The notes: generated by a model not told the origin, from the sequence alone. A DNA stretch of 64,000 bases from Pedobacter cryoconitis (GCF_014207135.1 NZ_JACHCC010000003.1:1-64000), one strand, 5' to 3'. Shown: positions 46,093 to 54,856, numbered from the stretch's first letter. A program made the numbers and translations.

Positions 46093-46740
46093 ATGGCGAT
46101 ATTAATAAAAGATGCGAAAAATGTTTTTGTTGGTAGAGTTGGTAACACCGTTAGCTACTCATTGAATGGACAAATTGTAAAACGAACAATTGGTAAAAGC
46201 ACAAAGAAGGCTACAGTTTCTCAGCTTTCAGCCAGGCAACAAACCACTGTTATTGCTAAATTTTTGAATTCGGTACTCGACTATATCAATATTGGATTTG
46301 AGTTTGAGGCGAAGCGTTTTCGTACAAAAAATGCGCATAATCTAGCCACATCATATAATAGACGAAATGCTATTGCTGGAACTTATCCAGATCAGCATAT
46401 TAATTTTTCAAAAGCTTTATTAAGTAAGGGTAAAATACCAGTAGCAAATAATATCAGTGTGAAGGTTATCGAAAATGGATTAGAATTTTCATGGGATAGG
46501 GATAGTTCACCCAGCGGAATGAAACCCGATGACAGGGTGATGTTAATGGCTTATTCACCTGAAAAAAAACGTGCTATATGTATTACTAGTGGAGCTGAAC
46601 GAAGTGAAGGAGCGGAGATATTAGTTATCACTGAGTTTAAAGCACCTCTAGTGTTGGAAACCTATGTTTCTTTTATCTCAGCAGATTATAAGAAAATTTC
46701 CAACAGTCTCTATACTGGCCAGGTTTTGTGGCGTAAGTAA
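46093..46740 (+). CDS. DUF6266 family protein
   Basis: 215 residues, soluble, no signal peptide. The opening AKNVFVGRVGNTVSYSLNGQIVKRTIG and the SARQQTT segment match the DUF6266 pattern of Bacteroidota. The function is unknown. A second family member is at 48577. The two share the layout of a Gly-rich N-terminal repeat-like segment and a C-terminal beta domain (LVLETYVSFISADYKKIS). It stands alone. Confidence 0.8.
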   Translation: MAILIKDAKNVFVGRVGNTVSYSLNGQIVKRTIGKSTKKATVSQLSARQQTTVIAKFLNSVLDYINIGFEFEAKRFRTKNAHNLATSYNRRNAIAGTYPDQHINFSKALLSKGKIPVANNISVKVIENGLEFSWDRDSSPSGMKPDDRVMLMAYSPEKKRAICITSGAERSEGAEILVITEFKAPLVLETYVSFISADYKKISNSLYTGQVLWRK

Positions 46741-46879
46741 GTATTTGGTTATAAATTATCGTATATAATAATTTAATAGTTTTAATTATTTCAAATGAAT
46801 AAATAATTTATATATATTGTTAGTAATATGAAGAGATGTTAAATATTAGCTGATTATCATTTGGTGCTAGTAATATATT

Positions 46880-47146
46880 ATGTTGCAAAAAGACGATGAC
46901 AAACTTGATTTGGTGATTGATCTGATTCATTTAGTCTTAAAAAGGCTTGAACAGGCTGATCCCGCTAAAGATCCGGTCTTTTTGAATATAGTTGAAACAG
47001 CAGATATGTTTAAGGTATCTGAAAGAACAATAAGACGTTGGTTGGCTGATGGAGTTATTAAAGGATTTCATATTGGCGGATCAATTCACTTTTCAAAAAA
47101 TGAATTGATACAAGTTGCAATGGTGAATAGATTAAATAAGAAATAG
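46880..47146 (+). CDS. Excisionase-like helix-turn-helix protein
   Basis: 88 residues. The C-terminal half is a winged-helix DNA-binding domain of the helix_turn_helix_17 type: NIVETADMFKVSERTIRRWLADGVIKGFHIGGSIHFSK (given here in overlapping parts: ADMFKVSERTIRRW and GVIKGFHIGG). Such proteins are excisionases or local regulators. The N-terminal helix may be for dimer formation. No integrase is nearby. Confidence 0.8.
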   Translation: MLQKDDDKLDLVIDLIHLVLKRLEQADPAKDPVFLNIVETADMFKVSERTIRRWLADGVIKGFHIGGSIHFSKNELIQVAMVNRLNKK

Positions 47147-47474
47147 GAACACCTCTAAATTGGCTCACCCACATTCTTGAAAATGAGCCGCCAGAGATTA
47201 AAGGCTTCTCTGAGCAGAATCTAAAATTCATAAAGATATAGTTTTGATAAGATAATTGGAAAACAGTCTGTTTCCGAAATTCCATGTGCAATAATATTTT
47301 TGGCAACGATATATTAGTTTACCCCAACAATGGCCATTAATTCAAATATAAGTTAGAATCTTAAAGAATCAAGTTTATAAGATTAAAAAGGATTTTTAAC
47401 GTTTACGGTTAACAGTAAAAAATATCAATGTTTAATTGAGTGTTTTGTGTCTCATTTTAATTAAATAAATTCTT
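47147..47474. other. Gene-free AT-rich region
   Basis: Holds one inverted repeat GGCTCA ... TGAGCC (47162-47189) that could end transcription of the helix-turn-helix gene. Otherwise nothing recognisable; the last part must hold the promoter of the small gene at 47475. Confidence 0.35.
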
Positions 47475-47624
47475 ATGGCAAGAACAGCTGCATTTCATTC
47501 GATTAAACAACATGTTTACCATGACAACACTAAGTGTACAGAAGGTAACAACATTGAAAAAGAGAATCTAAGATCAGGAACAGGTGGTAAAACCAAATGT
47601 GCACATTGTTCTAAGTTAGACTAG
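47475..47624 (+). CDS. 49-residue Cys-motif protein
   Basis: Starts MARTAAFHSIKQHVYHDN and contains KCTEGNNI and, near the end, KCAHCSKLD, that is three Cys in a CxnCxxC pattern that could bind zinc. It ends just before a strong terminator, and codon use looks coding. It was missed because of its length. I recognise the type as a small conserved Bacteroidota protein but know no function. Confidence 0.65.
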   Translation: MARTAAFHSIKQHVYHDNTKCTEGNNIEKENLRSGTGGKTKCAHCSKLD

Positions 47625-47656
47625 TCTAAGCAACGATTTTCAATTAATTACGAACT

Positions 47657-47690
47657 GCCCCTTGGAAACGAGGGGCTTTACTATTTTTAT
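47657..47690 (+). terminator. Rho-independent terminator after the 49-residue protein gene
   Basis: GCCCCT-TGGAAACG-AGGGGC followed by TTTACTATTTTT, 33 bases after the stop codon. Confidence 0.8.
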
Positions 47691-47742
47691 AAGAAAAGAA
47701 CTATTTATAAGTATGGGAATTAAAGATAAAACTAAAAATATC

Positions 47743-48114
47743 CTACTTTCCTTCATCTCTTTTACACCTTTCCTCTTCTGCAATTTGGGGCATTATTTTT
47801 AAGGGGATATCGATTTCATCTGACATTAATAGATGACTCCTATCTTCATTTGGATCATAATAATCCTCATCAGGCTCATCTGGTAAATTTATATCAATAT
47901 CATTATTTTGAAGGCCAATGATTTTATCTAAAACTTCTTTAGATGAAGTTTCATCGAAACGAATGTAGCGTGAATAAACAAGACCACTTTTACTTTCATG
48001 CTCTTCAAGTGTATAACTCGTTTCTTGTAACTCTTCATAGGTAATACCTAGCTGCTGTACAATGTATCTAGCAAGATTTTCCTCATTAGTGCTTTCTAAC
48101 TCTTTATTAATCAT
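47743..48114 (-). CDS. Acidic hypothetical protein
   Basis: 123 residues, very acidic (LPDEPDEDYYDPNEDRS), soluble. No family recognised. The N-terminal part has a helical pattern (NEENLARYIVQQLGITYEELQ) and then a strand region. It stands alone on the minus strand between DUF6266 genes. Confidence 0.55.
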   Translation of the reverse strand: MINKELESTNEENLARYIVQQLGITYEELQETSYTLEEHESKSGLVYSRYIRFDETSSKEVLDKIIGLQNNDIDINLPDEPDEDYYDPNEDRSHLLMSDEIDIPLKIMPQIAEEERCKRDEGK

Positions 48115-48576
48115 TTTTTTAATGATTTAAGTTAAATACAAGATATAGATTTCTTATGAACTTGAAATTTTAGAAATGGAAACTATATCTGATTTAGCAA
48201 TGATAACTAGTGTTATAAACCCACGAGGAACGAAGTGGTGTAAACTAATATATCATTGCCATATTTTTTTATTCTTATCAATAATTCAGTCTATAAATCA
48301 AACCAAGAACACATTCCAAATTCAGATTGGGACAACCTATTTACTACTTATATTCCGTTCCTATATGGCCTAATTTCTGTCTTTTTAAATCTCTTTTTCT
48401 CTTCTATTTCTAACAAAGCCTATGACAATTCCGGACAATCCCGGACAATTCCGGACATGCGGCCCTGTTTGTTAGTTGCTTACGGTTTTATCCTATACAT
48501 TAGTTCAACGAGTTCGAAGCTACCGGTACGCAAATGACTTGAATTAACAGATTATTTAATTTAAAAATTAAAGTTT
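48115..48576. other. Gene-poor region with a small tandem repeat
   Basis: Contains three copies of a 10-base unit (ACAATTCCGG, ACAATCCCGG, ACAATTCCGG) at 48425-48454. A weak 93-codon frame here has no coding character. It must contain the promoter of the DUF6266 cassette. Confidence 0.4.
48425..48454. repeat. 10-base tandem repeat, three copies
   Basis: ACAATTCCGG ACAATCCCGG then ACAATTCCGG, about 120 bases upstream of the DUF6266 gene. It could be a protein-binding array. Confidence 0.7.
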
Positions 48577-49233
48577 ATGGCAATTTTAGATCAAGGTCTT
48601 ATAGGGACTTTCAAAGGAAAAATGGGATCGTTAGTTATCGCCAAATGGAAAAACAAATACGTTGGGAAGAGCAAACCCAAATCGTCTTCAAAAGCACGTA
48701 CTGAACTACAGCTTGATCAACAGTCGAAGTTTAGATTGGTCGGTAAGTTTATGAGCGGGTTTTCTTCAACCATCTCATTTAGTTATCAAAAGCTGACGGT
48801 TGGAACAACTGCAATGAATGAGGCAATGCGGTATAATCTGAACAATTCGATTAGCGGTGTTTATCCCAATTATACATTGAATTTTGCTAACATCCAGTTA
48901 AGTGACCCACTGGAAAAACGGGAAATAGATGGTGGTATTAGCCCGGTAATAACGGCTTCGCCGCAGCGGAAGATTAAACTGACCTGGAAAATTGATGACC
49001 CTCAAAATTACGAGAAGACAAAGGACACTGATCAGGTGTATGCATTTTTATATCATCCCGAGAAAAAGATCAGTTTTGCTTCGACTCATCCTCAGAGAAG
49101 TAAATTGACCCTTGATTTTAGCGTACCTGGTATATTTCTGGGTGAGGTACATGCTTGGCTCTTTTTTGTTTCTGCAGATCGAAAGTTAGTCTCAAAAACA
49201 GAATATCTGGGTAAGGTGACGGTAGTCGCTTAA
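48577..49233 (+). CDS. DUF6266 family protein, first gene of a lysis-like cassette
   Basis: 218 residues, soluble. The start MAILDQGLIGTFKGKMGSLV and the segment NEAMRYNLNNSISGVYPNY match DUF6266 and the protein at 46093. The function is unknown. It is followed after 88 bases by a membrane protein, a CHAP amidase and a lipoprotein gene, all on the plus strand and closely packed. Confidence 0.8.
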   Translation: MAILDQGLIGTFKGKMGSLVIAKWKNKYVGKSKPKSSSKARTELQLDQQSKFRLVGKFMSGFSSTISFSYQKLTVGTTAMNEAMRYNLNNSISGVYPNYTLNFANIQLSDPLEKREIDGGISPVITASPQRKIKLTWKIDDPQNYEKTKDTDQVYAFLYHPEKKISFASTHPQRSKLTLDFSVPGIFLGEVHAWLFFVSADRKLVSKTEYLGKVTVVA

Positions 49234-49321
49234 ATTATAGATCGCTGGCAGAGTTATGAGATCTGCCGGCGATCTTTTGATCAAATTCAATTATACGTTC
49301 ACCGTTTTAAAATAGTTTGTT

Positions 49322-49717
49322 ATGAAAACTAAAATTATAAAATTACCCGAACGATCTCTTTCGTCTCTCTTTTCAGATCTCAGATTTTCCCGACTAAAAC
49401 AGCAACTGTTTTTTCTCTTTCTATTAGTCCTTTGGTGTTTTGCTCCCCCCTGGTTACGTCTTTTTGATGAGACTGCAGGGGGTATAGATCAAAGTATTTG
49501 GTTATTGATTTTACTAAGCTTGATTAGTTTTTTACTGATAGTCAGTTTGTGCTGGTGGTTGTTACAAAGATTTTGGGAAACGGCTGGTTTGCCTTCGTTC
49601 TCAAAAATGGTTTCACAGTTTAATACGTTATTATTATGGCAACAATTAAGCTTTTACTGGCTGTCTTTTGCTTTGCTTTTACTGGTAGCATCGGTATGCT
49701 TAAACGCGATCTGTTAG
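49322..49717 (+). CDS. Three-helix membrane protein, holin-like by context
   Basis: 131 residues with hydrophobic segments at about 29-46 (LFFLFLLVLWCFAPPWL), 60-82 (IWLLILLSLISFLLIVSLCW) and 108-129 (LSFYWLSFALLLLVASV). No family recognised. Its 3' end overlaps the CHAP amidase gene by 82 bases in another frame. Position and size would suit a holin or partner of the amidase; this is inference. Confidence 0.65.
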   Translation: MKTKIIKLPERSLSSLFSDLRFSRLKQQLFFLFLLVLWCFAPPWLRLFDETAGGIDQSIWLLILLSLISFLLIVSLCWWLLQRFWETAGLPSFSKMVSQFNTLLLWQQLSFYWLSFALLLLVASVCLNAIC

Positions 49718-50178
49718 TAAAAGATAGGAGTAGAGAAAAACTGGTTAATTTGGCGACAAGAGAAATTGGTGTGAGGGAGAAAACTGGTCACAATGATGGA
49801 ATAAGGGTAGAGGCTTATTTGGCAAGTGTGGGCTTGAAAAAGGGACAACCTTGGTGCGCAGCTTTTGTAAGCTGGATTTATAAAGAAGCTGGTTTTATAT
49901 ATCCCAGATCAGGATGGTCACCGGCTCTTTTTCCTCTATATAGATTAGCCAGATCAGCATTGCCGGGAGATTTACTGGCAATTTATTTCCCTAAATTGAA
50001 GCGGATTGCACATGTGGGGATAGTTGAAAAACAAGAAGGAAATTGGTATCTGTCGGTCGAGGGGAATACAAATAGTCAGGGGAGTAGTGAAGGAGATGGA
50101 GTGTATAGGAAACGGAGACATGTAAAAGCCATTTACCAGATAGCTGATTGGGTTAAGCCAGAAAGGAGAATACGATGA
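49636..50178 (+). CDS. CHAP-type peptidoglycan amidohydrolase
   Basis: 180 residues. A signal peptide at 1-20 (LLLAVFCFAFTGS) supports this start rather than the Met at 21. The catalytic domain has Cys74 in GQPWCAAFVSWIYK, His126 in RIAHVGIVEK and Glu142 with Asn144 in VEGNTNSQG, the CHAP/NlpC-P60-like triad. It would cut peptide bonds of peptidoglycan in the periplasm. The start lies inside the upstream membrane-protein gene, and the end overlaps the next start by four bases. Confidence 0.85.
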   Translation: MATIKLLLAVFCFAFTGSIGMLKRDLLVKDRSREKLVNLATREIGVREKTGHNDGIRVEAYLASVGLKKGQPWCAAFVSWIYKEAGFIYPRSGWSPALFPLYRLARSALPGDLLAIYFPKLKRIAHVGIVEKQEGNWYLSVEGNTNSQGSSEGDGVYRKRRHVKAIYQIADWVKPERRIR

Positions 50179-50675
50179 AGTATTATCATTTTTATGTGCT
50201 ATTGCTGAGTTTGTCCGCAGGCTGCGGTTTATTCAGTAACACCAGGGCTTCAAAGGAAAAAGCATATCTGCGCCAAGCAAATAAAACTGATCTTGAGATT
50301 CTGGAACAGAAAAATTTGATTAAAGATTCAACCGGTTTTATTTTTTATGCAGACTCAGCACGACATGATTACACAATTCAATTTTGGCCGAAAGGGAGGT
50401 TTACCTTTACTGCTGAAAATGGCTTTTCTGGAGAGGCGCATAGTATTTTGATTAAGGGAAGCTCTAGGGAGCAAGTGGGTTATTCAAGAATGGTTCGTTT
50501 ACAAGAAAAGGATCAGGGTAGTGTGAAAGAGAAATTGAGAGTTAGTAATCGGGCTATCCATAAACAGGCGCATATAGTTAAAACTAATTCTGACTGGGGG
50601 AAATGGGTTGGAGGGGGCTTAATTTTAATAGCCATTATTGGATTACTATTATATCTTCTTAAAAAAGCGCTGTGA
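50175..50675 (+). CDS. Lipoprotein with C-terminal membrane helix
   Basis: 166 residues. The lipobox is LSAGC (Cys17); the C-terminus has a membrane helix (GGGLILIAIIGLLLYLL). Such a protein could link the outer or inner membrane lipid anchor to the inner membrane, a layout that recalls phage spanins. It overlaps the amidase stop (ATGA) and is followed by a clean terminator. Confidence 0.7.
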   Translation: MKYYHFYVLLLSLSAGCGLFSNTRASKEKAYLRQANKTDLEILEQKNLIKDSTGFIFYADSARHDYTIQFWPKGRFTFTAENGFSGEAHSILIKGSSREQVGYSRMVRLQEKDQGSVKEKLRVSNRAIHKQAHIVKTNSDWGKWVGGGLILIAIIGLLLYLLKKAL

Positions 50676-50694
50676 AATCTCACAGTGCTTTTTT
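50661..50694 (+). terminator. Rho-independent terminator closing the CHAP cassette
   Basis: AAAAAAGCGCTGTGA-AATC-TCACAGTGCTTTTTT, near-perfect stem with T run, overlapping the last codons of the lipoprotein gene. Confidence 0.85.
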
Positions 50695-50781
50695 ATTGGA
50701 TTTACCCTAGATTTACCTCATACTGTAAAAATACAAAGACTGAAAAGCGTCACTTTAATAACAAAACGATAAACCATATTT

Positions 50782-51477
50782 ATGCAATACTATATTTTCA
50801 AAGAGGCTTGTGACACAAAAGAAACCGGTCCTGTTTTTCCACAGATTCAAAAGTGGAAACCTGGATATGATGATGACAAACCAGACTCTTTTTATTCCTA
50901 TTATATTGCAGCCAAAAGTGGCGGTTTTCCTGATTTTACTCCGAATATGGATTACTTAATACTTCATGGAAGAGCTAAACCTACTGACATTATAAGCTCT
51001 GGTATGTCAACTGGTTTTATTATAAGTGAAAAATTAAAGGTGCTATTTGATCAATTTGTACTTCCACCACACCGATTTTACCCGGCAAAAGTATTACACA
51101 AAAAAACTGAGCTTAATGGTTACTTTTTCATACATATAATTTCGGATTATACAGATTTCGTAGATTATCCCAAGTCTACTTTCATTACTTCTGGGTTCTC
51201 CAATACTGATCCGCAGCCCATAACCATAACCTCAAAGGAGGATTACATTAGTAAGGCTAAACAGTTGCAAGATAATTCTTTTGTGAAAAAACTTCCTTAT
51301 CGCTCTATAGGCGCAAAAGAGATTTATTTCAATTCAAAGTTTGATAAAGGATTAGACTTTTTTGAAATAGGTCGATTTGATATTAACTTTTATATCAGCC
51401 AGACTTTAAGAGATGCTTTGGCTGATAATGGAATTACTGGTTGTGATATTCAACCCACAGATAGGATCGTTTTTTAG
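50782..51477 (+). CDS. Imm11/DUF1629-family orphan immunity protein
   Basis: 231 residues, soluble. The ending QTLRDALADNGITGCDIQPTDR and the middle LHGRAKPTDII with LKVLFDQFVLPPHRFYPAKV match the Imm11 family that protects against polymorphic toxins. No toxin gene is adjacent, so it is an orphan that may give protection against toxins of neighbouring cells. Confidence 0.75.
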   Translation: MQYYIFKEACDTKETGPVFPQIQKWKPGYDDDKPDSFYSYYIAAKSGGFPDFTPNMDYLILHGRAKPTDIISSGMSTGFIISEKLKVLFDQFVLPPHRFYPAKVLHKKTELNGYFFIHIISDYTDFVDYPKSTFITSGFSNTDPQPITITSKEDYISKAKQLQDNSFVKKLPYRSIGAKEIYFNSKFDKGLDFFEIGRFDINFYISQTLRDALADNGITGCDIQPTDRIVF

Positions 51478-51596
51478 ATTATAAATATTGTGCTTAAGGA
51501 TTCGTTGATTCAGGCTTACTGTGATTTACGATGTTTGTTTTTTTTAGTTTTTATCAGGCAGCTTGATTAAATTGCGAATTATTATATACTTGAACA

Positions 51597-52184
51597 ATGT
51601 CCAATTTTGAAGTGCTTTTCGATTACATTCAGGAAATATCAGGCAAACTGCTTTCGGAAGATGATAAGCACTTGTTGATGGCACATTTCAAACCCAAAAA
51701 ACTTAGAAAACGGCAATACTTTTTACAGGAAGGAGACGTATGCAAATATATTGGGTTTATTGTAAAAGGATCCGCCAGAACCTTTACGGTAGATGAAAAG
51801 GGGCATGAAAATGTATTGAAATTGTCTGTGGAAAATTGGTGGCTGGCTGATTTTGAAAGCTTTTACCTGTTGACGCCAAGTCGCTTTAATATTGAGGCGC
51901 TGGAGGATCTGGAGGTTCTTCAATCAACCAATGCTCAAATTGAGGAGTTTCTTAAGCACATCCCTGCCTTTTCAGCGATGCAGAACATAATCAGTCAAAA
52001 CAACACCATTGCAACCCAGAAAAGAATGCAGGCCGCTTTTAGCTATACGGCTGAAGAGCGTTACGAAGACCTAATTAGCAATTATCCGCATTTTCTAAAA
52101 CGGTTCCCGCAAAATGTGATCGCTTCTTATCTGGGTTTATCCCCGGAAACTTTAAGCAGAATAAGGAAAAACTCTTTTAAATAG
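51597..52184 (+). CDS. Crp/Fnr-family transcription regulator
   Basis: 195 residues. Cyclic-nucleotide-binding-like barrel (RQYFLQEGDVCKYIGFIVKG) and a helix-turn-helix near the end (PQNVIASYLGLSPETLSRIRKN). It belongs to the Bacteroidota group that regulates redox and stress genes. A TTGAC-N4-GTCAA site lies 200 bases downstream, in front of the dehydrogenase gene, which suggests it controls that gene. Confidence 0.88.
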   Translation: MSNFEVLFDYIQEISGKLLSEDDKHLLMAHFKPKKLRKRQYFLQEGDVCKYIGFIVKGSARTFTVDEKGHENVLKLSVENWWLADFESFYLLTPSRFNIEALEDLEVLQSTNAQIEEFLKHIPAFSAMQNIISQNNTIATQKRMQAAFSYTAEERYEDLISNYPHFLKRFPQNVIASYLGLSPETLSRIRKNSFK

Positions 52185-52508
52185 ATCCTTATGAAAGGAT
52201 GAAATTCGGTATCCAAATAAACCCCATCGATATCACTTTCTGAATGCATAAAAGTTGCTCAACAACGCAAATATGCCGTTGTGATCTTTCTGGGTTTTTG
52301 CTTCCTGGGGTTTTTCTGGCTGTCTTAAGTTGTTTTTTTACAATTAGTTATCCGATTTACTTGATTTAGGTCTGGACAATAAGTTGACCTAAGTCAAATG
52401 TACTTAATGATTCATGTCAATAAACAGTCCGTTATGGGGCTGCATCTTTGGATATACTTCAGAACGGGAATACACCTGAAGAATAGGAGAAATTAACATA
52501 TAGAAATC
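52185..52508. other. Intergenic region with a Crp/Fnr-like site
   Basis: The region between the Crp-like gene and the dehydrogenase gene. Apart from the palindrome at 52384 it shows no gene. Confidence 0.5.
52384..52397. promoter_or_regulatory. Candidate Crp/Fnr-type operator
   Basis: TTGACCTAAGTCAA is a perfect 5+5 inverted repeat with four-base spacer, close to the Fnr box TTGAT-N4-ATCAA, 111 bases upstream of the dehydrogenase start. Confidence 0.55.
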
Positions 52509-53267
52509 ATGAGTAAATTAGAAAACAAAGTAGCGGTAGTTACCGGTGCAGCAAAAGGAATAGGTGCATCTATCGCAAAACACTTCGCGGCAGCAGGCGC
52601 AAAAGTAGTGGTGAATTATGCCTCAAGTAAAGAAGACGCAGATAGGGTGGTTAAGGAGATAACCGACAATGGAGGCCTGGCCATTGCCGTACAAGCCGAT
52701 GTATCGAACGAGGCCGATGTGATCAGGTTGTTTGAAGAAACCCATACGGCTTTCGGTTCGTTGGATATTTTGGTAAACAACGCGGTCCATCAGGGATACT
52801 TACCTGTAGAACAGATATCGGTAGCAGCTTTTCATCAGCATTTCAACGTCAATGTTTTAGGGCCTATATTGACTATCCAGGCATCTTTAAAAGCGTTTGG
52901 CGATAAAGGCGGCAATATTATCAATATCAGTTCGGGTGCGAGCAAATACCCTCTTCCGGGAGCCTCGTTGTACTCTGCCACTAAAGCGGCATTAGACGCC
53001 ATGACGATTGCTTTATCAAAAGAACTTGGTGTAAAGAATGTTCGTGTCAATTCTATTTTGCCGGGCGCTACAGATACAGAAGGTGCATCTAGTGCAGGTG
53101 TAACCCCTGGTAGTGAATATGAAAAAATGTTTGTTGCCAAAACACCGCTTGGCCGCAGAGGCCAGCCAGAAGATATTGCGAAAGCTGTTCTATTTCTTGC
53201 TTCGGATGATGCAGCCTGGATTACTGGAGAGCAAATTGGCGTTTCGGGCGGTATGTATGGTTTTTAA
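52509..53267 (+). CDS. Short-chain dehydrogenase/reductase
   Basis: 252 residues, NAD(P)-dependent oxidoreductase of the classical SDR type. Cofactor motif TGAAKGIGASIA near residue 12, NNAV, catalytic Ser in NISSGASK and YSATK for Tyr and Lys, PGATDTEG. The family includes 3-oxoacyl-ACP reductases and glucose dehydrogenases; substrate unknown. The palindromic Crp/Fnr-like site upstream points to control by the preceding regulator. Confidence 0.92.
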   Translation: MSKLENKVAVVTGAAKGIGASIAKHFAAAGAKVVVNYASSKEDADRVVKEITDNGGLAIAVQADVSNEADVIRLFEETHTAFGSLDILVNNAVHQGYLPVEQISVAAFHQHFNVNVLGPILTIQASLKAFGDKGGNIINISSGASKYPLPGASLYSATKAALDAMTIALSKELGVKNVRVNSILPGATDTEGASSAGVTPGSEYEKMFVAKTPLGRRGQPEDIAKAVLFLASDDAAWITGEQIGVSGGMYGF

Positions 53268-53291
53268 AGTTCTCAGGCAAATATAAAACAT

Positions 53292-53323
53292 AACAAAGCT
53301 CCGTAGCCATACGGAGCTTTGTT
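53292..53323. terminator. Bidirectional terminator
   Basis: AACAAAGCTCCGTA-GCCA-TACGGAGCTTTGTT, a perfect 14-bp stem, lies between the convergent dehydrogenase and peroxiredoxin genes and can serve both. Confidence 0.85.
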
Positions 53324-53348
53324 CCCCTCACCGGGCAGAATTATAAAA

Positions 53349-54020
53349 TTATAGCGCTTTCACAATTGCCAGTGATTTTTCGACATGTTCGATTGGTGAA
53401 ATGTGATCGGTTTCTGATGAAAAGACCGCTATAATCTTACCGTTTTTACCGATGACATAAGTGGTTCTCGGGATGAAACCATGGTTAAGCTCTATGCCAC
53501 GAATGTCTTTCATTCCAAGCTTCGATGGATTTATTGTCAAGCCGTATGTAGCTGCAATTTTACCTTCAGAGTCCGACGCTACCGCGAACTTGCCCGCACA
53601 GTAATCAGGATCAGCAGAAAATGTATTTAGTCGCTTTATATCGTCTCCGGATACACCGATAATAGTGGCTCCCGCGGCTGTAAATTTATCCTTCATTTCT
53701 GCGAAGGAATGAGCTTCTGCATCACAGCCGCCAGTATAAGCAGAAGGATAGAAGTAAACTACAACCGGCCCTTTAGCAAGGGATTTTTTTAATGAAAAAT
53801 TGAATTCGTTACCAGCCAGACTGGCCTTAGCTGTAAATACAGGTGCTGCATCTCCTTTTTTCAACATCTTCGATTGGGTAAAACCAGGAAGAGCTGTTAG
53901 GATTGAAAAGCTGAAAATTAAAAAGGACAGGTAATAATATTTTTTTTTCATAGTAAATGGTTTTAATTTCTTAATGTTTGATATCAAATTTCGCAATAAA
54001 TTCGATGAATAAATACACAA
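53349..54020 (-). CDS. Secreted peroxiredoxin (AhpC/TSA, Bcp-like)
   Basis: The likely start is the Met at residue 24 (53951), giving a signal peptide (MKKKYYYLSFLIFSFSILTA) and a thioredoxin-fold peroxidase. The peroxidatic site is PSAYTGGCDAEAHSFAEM with the Thr and Cys of the PxxxTxxC motif; a second Cys in DPDYCAGKF may resolve the disulfide. It should reduce peroxides in the periplasm. It is preceded by the AraC regulator and reductase on the same strand. Confidence 0.9.
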   Translation of the reverse strand: MCIYSSNLLRNLISNIKKLKPFTMKKKYYYLSFLIFSFSILTALPGFTQSKMLKKGDAAPVFTAKASLAGNEFNFSLKKSLAKGPVVVYFYPSAYTGGCDAEAHSFAEMKDKFTAAGATIIGVSGDDIKRLNTFSADPDYCAGKFAVASDSEGKIAATYGLTINPSKLGMKDIRGIELNHGFIPRTTYVIGKNGKIIAVFSSETDHISPIEHVEKSLAIVKAL

Positions 54021-54034
54021 GTTTCTTGTTAATA

Positions 54035-54856
54035 CTATTGGCTTGTTTTGATTAAGTTTGTTGGTGCTTTACCGAATTTTTGTTTGAACGAACGCGAAAA
54101 ATGGGGCAGACTTTCGAAGCCGAGATCTAAATAAATGGCCGATGGCTTTTGATGTTTCTGTTCTATCAAATGCTTTGCTGCTTTAAGGCGTTTATCTAAC
54201 AGCCATTGACGGGGCGGTACGCCGAACGTTTTTGCAAAGTCGCGTTTAAAACCTGCCAGGCTGCGCCCGGTGAGTCGTGCAAATCTTTCAACCGGGACGT
54301 TAAAATGAAAATTAGTCATCATAAAGCGCTCCAGATCAATTTTATGAGGTTCTGCAAAATCGAATAAGTATGACCTCAATTGCGGTAGGCTATGTAATAA
54401 TAGTTTAACGCCTTCTTTAACTTTGAGGATACCCATATCTTCTGTGAGCGTTTCTGCTGTGGCCTGTGCATAAGGAATAATGGATTGAAAATAGCCAAGA
54501 AGAAATGGATCGGGGGGAACGGGCACGTTTGATGGGCCAACATATTTAGGACTGGTGTCGATCTGTTCTTCCAGCGCTATTTTGCGTAACAGATCTTCCT
54601 GAAGACAAATAACGATACTCTCATAGCCTTGGCCGGGAAGAGGTGTTTTAGTCAGTGTACCCAGTTGATTTTTGCCTACCAGCAGCATTTCGCCTGCTTT
54701 GAGCTCCAGGCGCTGGTCAGCTGTTTCTAAATGAAGTTGCCCTGAAACCATCAATACTAGCGTATGATGGTTCCAGAAGCATACTTTATCTTTCCGTTCT
54801 GCAGAGAGATAAGAATAGAAGATCACGCCGGGAAGTATTTCAGTTGGATTGGTCAT
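54035..54856 (-). CDS. AraC-family transcription regulator
   Basis: 273 residues. The N-terminal part is a cupin-like sensing domain (HTLVLMVSGQLHLETADQRLELKAGEMLLVGK). The C-terminal HTH pair is NVPVERFARLTGRSLAGFKRDFAKTFGVPP and SAIYLDLGFESLPHFSRSFKQKFGKAPT (quoted in part). It directly abuts the aldo/keto reductase gene and most likely controls it and the peroxiredoxin gene. Confidence 0.92.
   Translation of the reverse strand: MTNPTEILPGVIFYSYLSAERKDKVCFWNHHTLVLMVSGQLHLETADQRLELKAGEMLLVGKNQLGTLTKTPLPGQGYESIVICLQEDLLRKIALEEQIDTSPKYVGPSNVPVPPDPFLLGYFQSIIPYAQATAETLTEDMGILKVKEGVKLLLHSLPQLRSYLFDFAEPHKIDLERFMMTNFHFNVPVERFARLTGRSLAGFKRDFAKTFGVPPRQWLLDKRLKAAKHLIEQKHQKPSAIYLDLGFESLPHFSRSFKQKFGKAPTNLIKTSQ

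Noticed and set aside
48256..48537. 93-codon plus-strand frame
   Set aside because: Composition is low-complexity hydrophobic then random; it runs through the 10-base tandem repeat and has no plausible start signal or homologous look.
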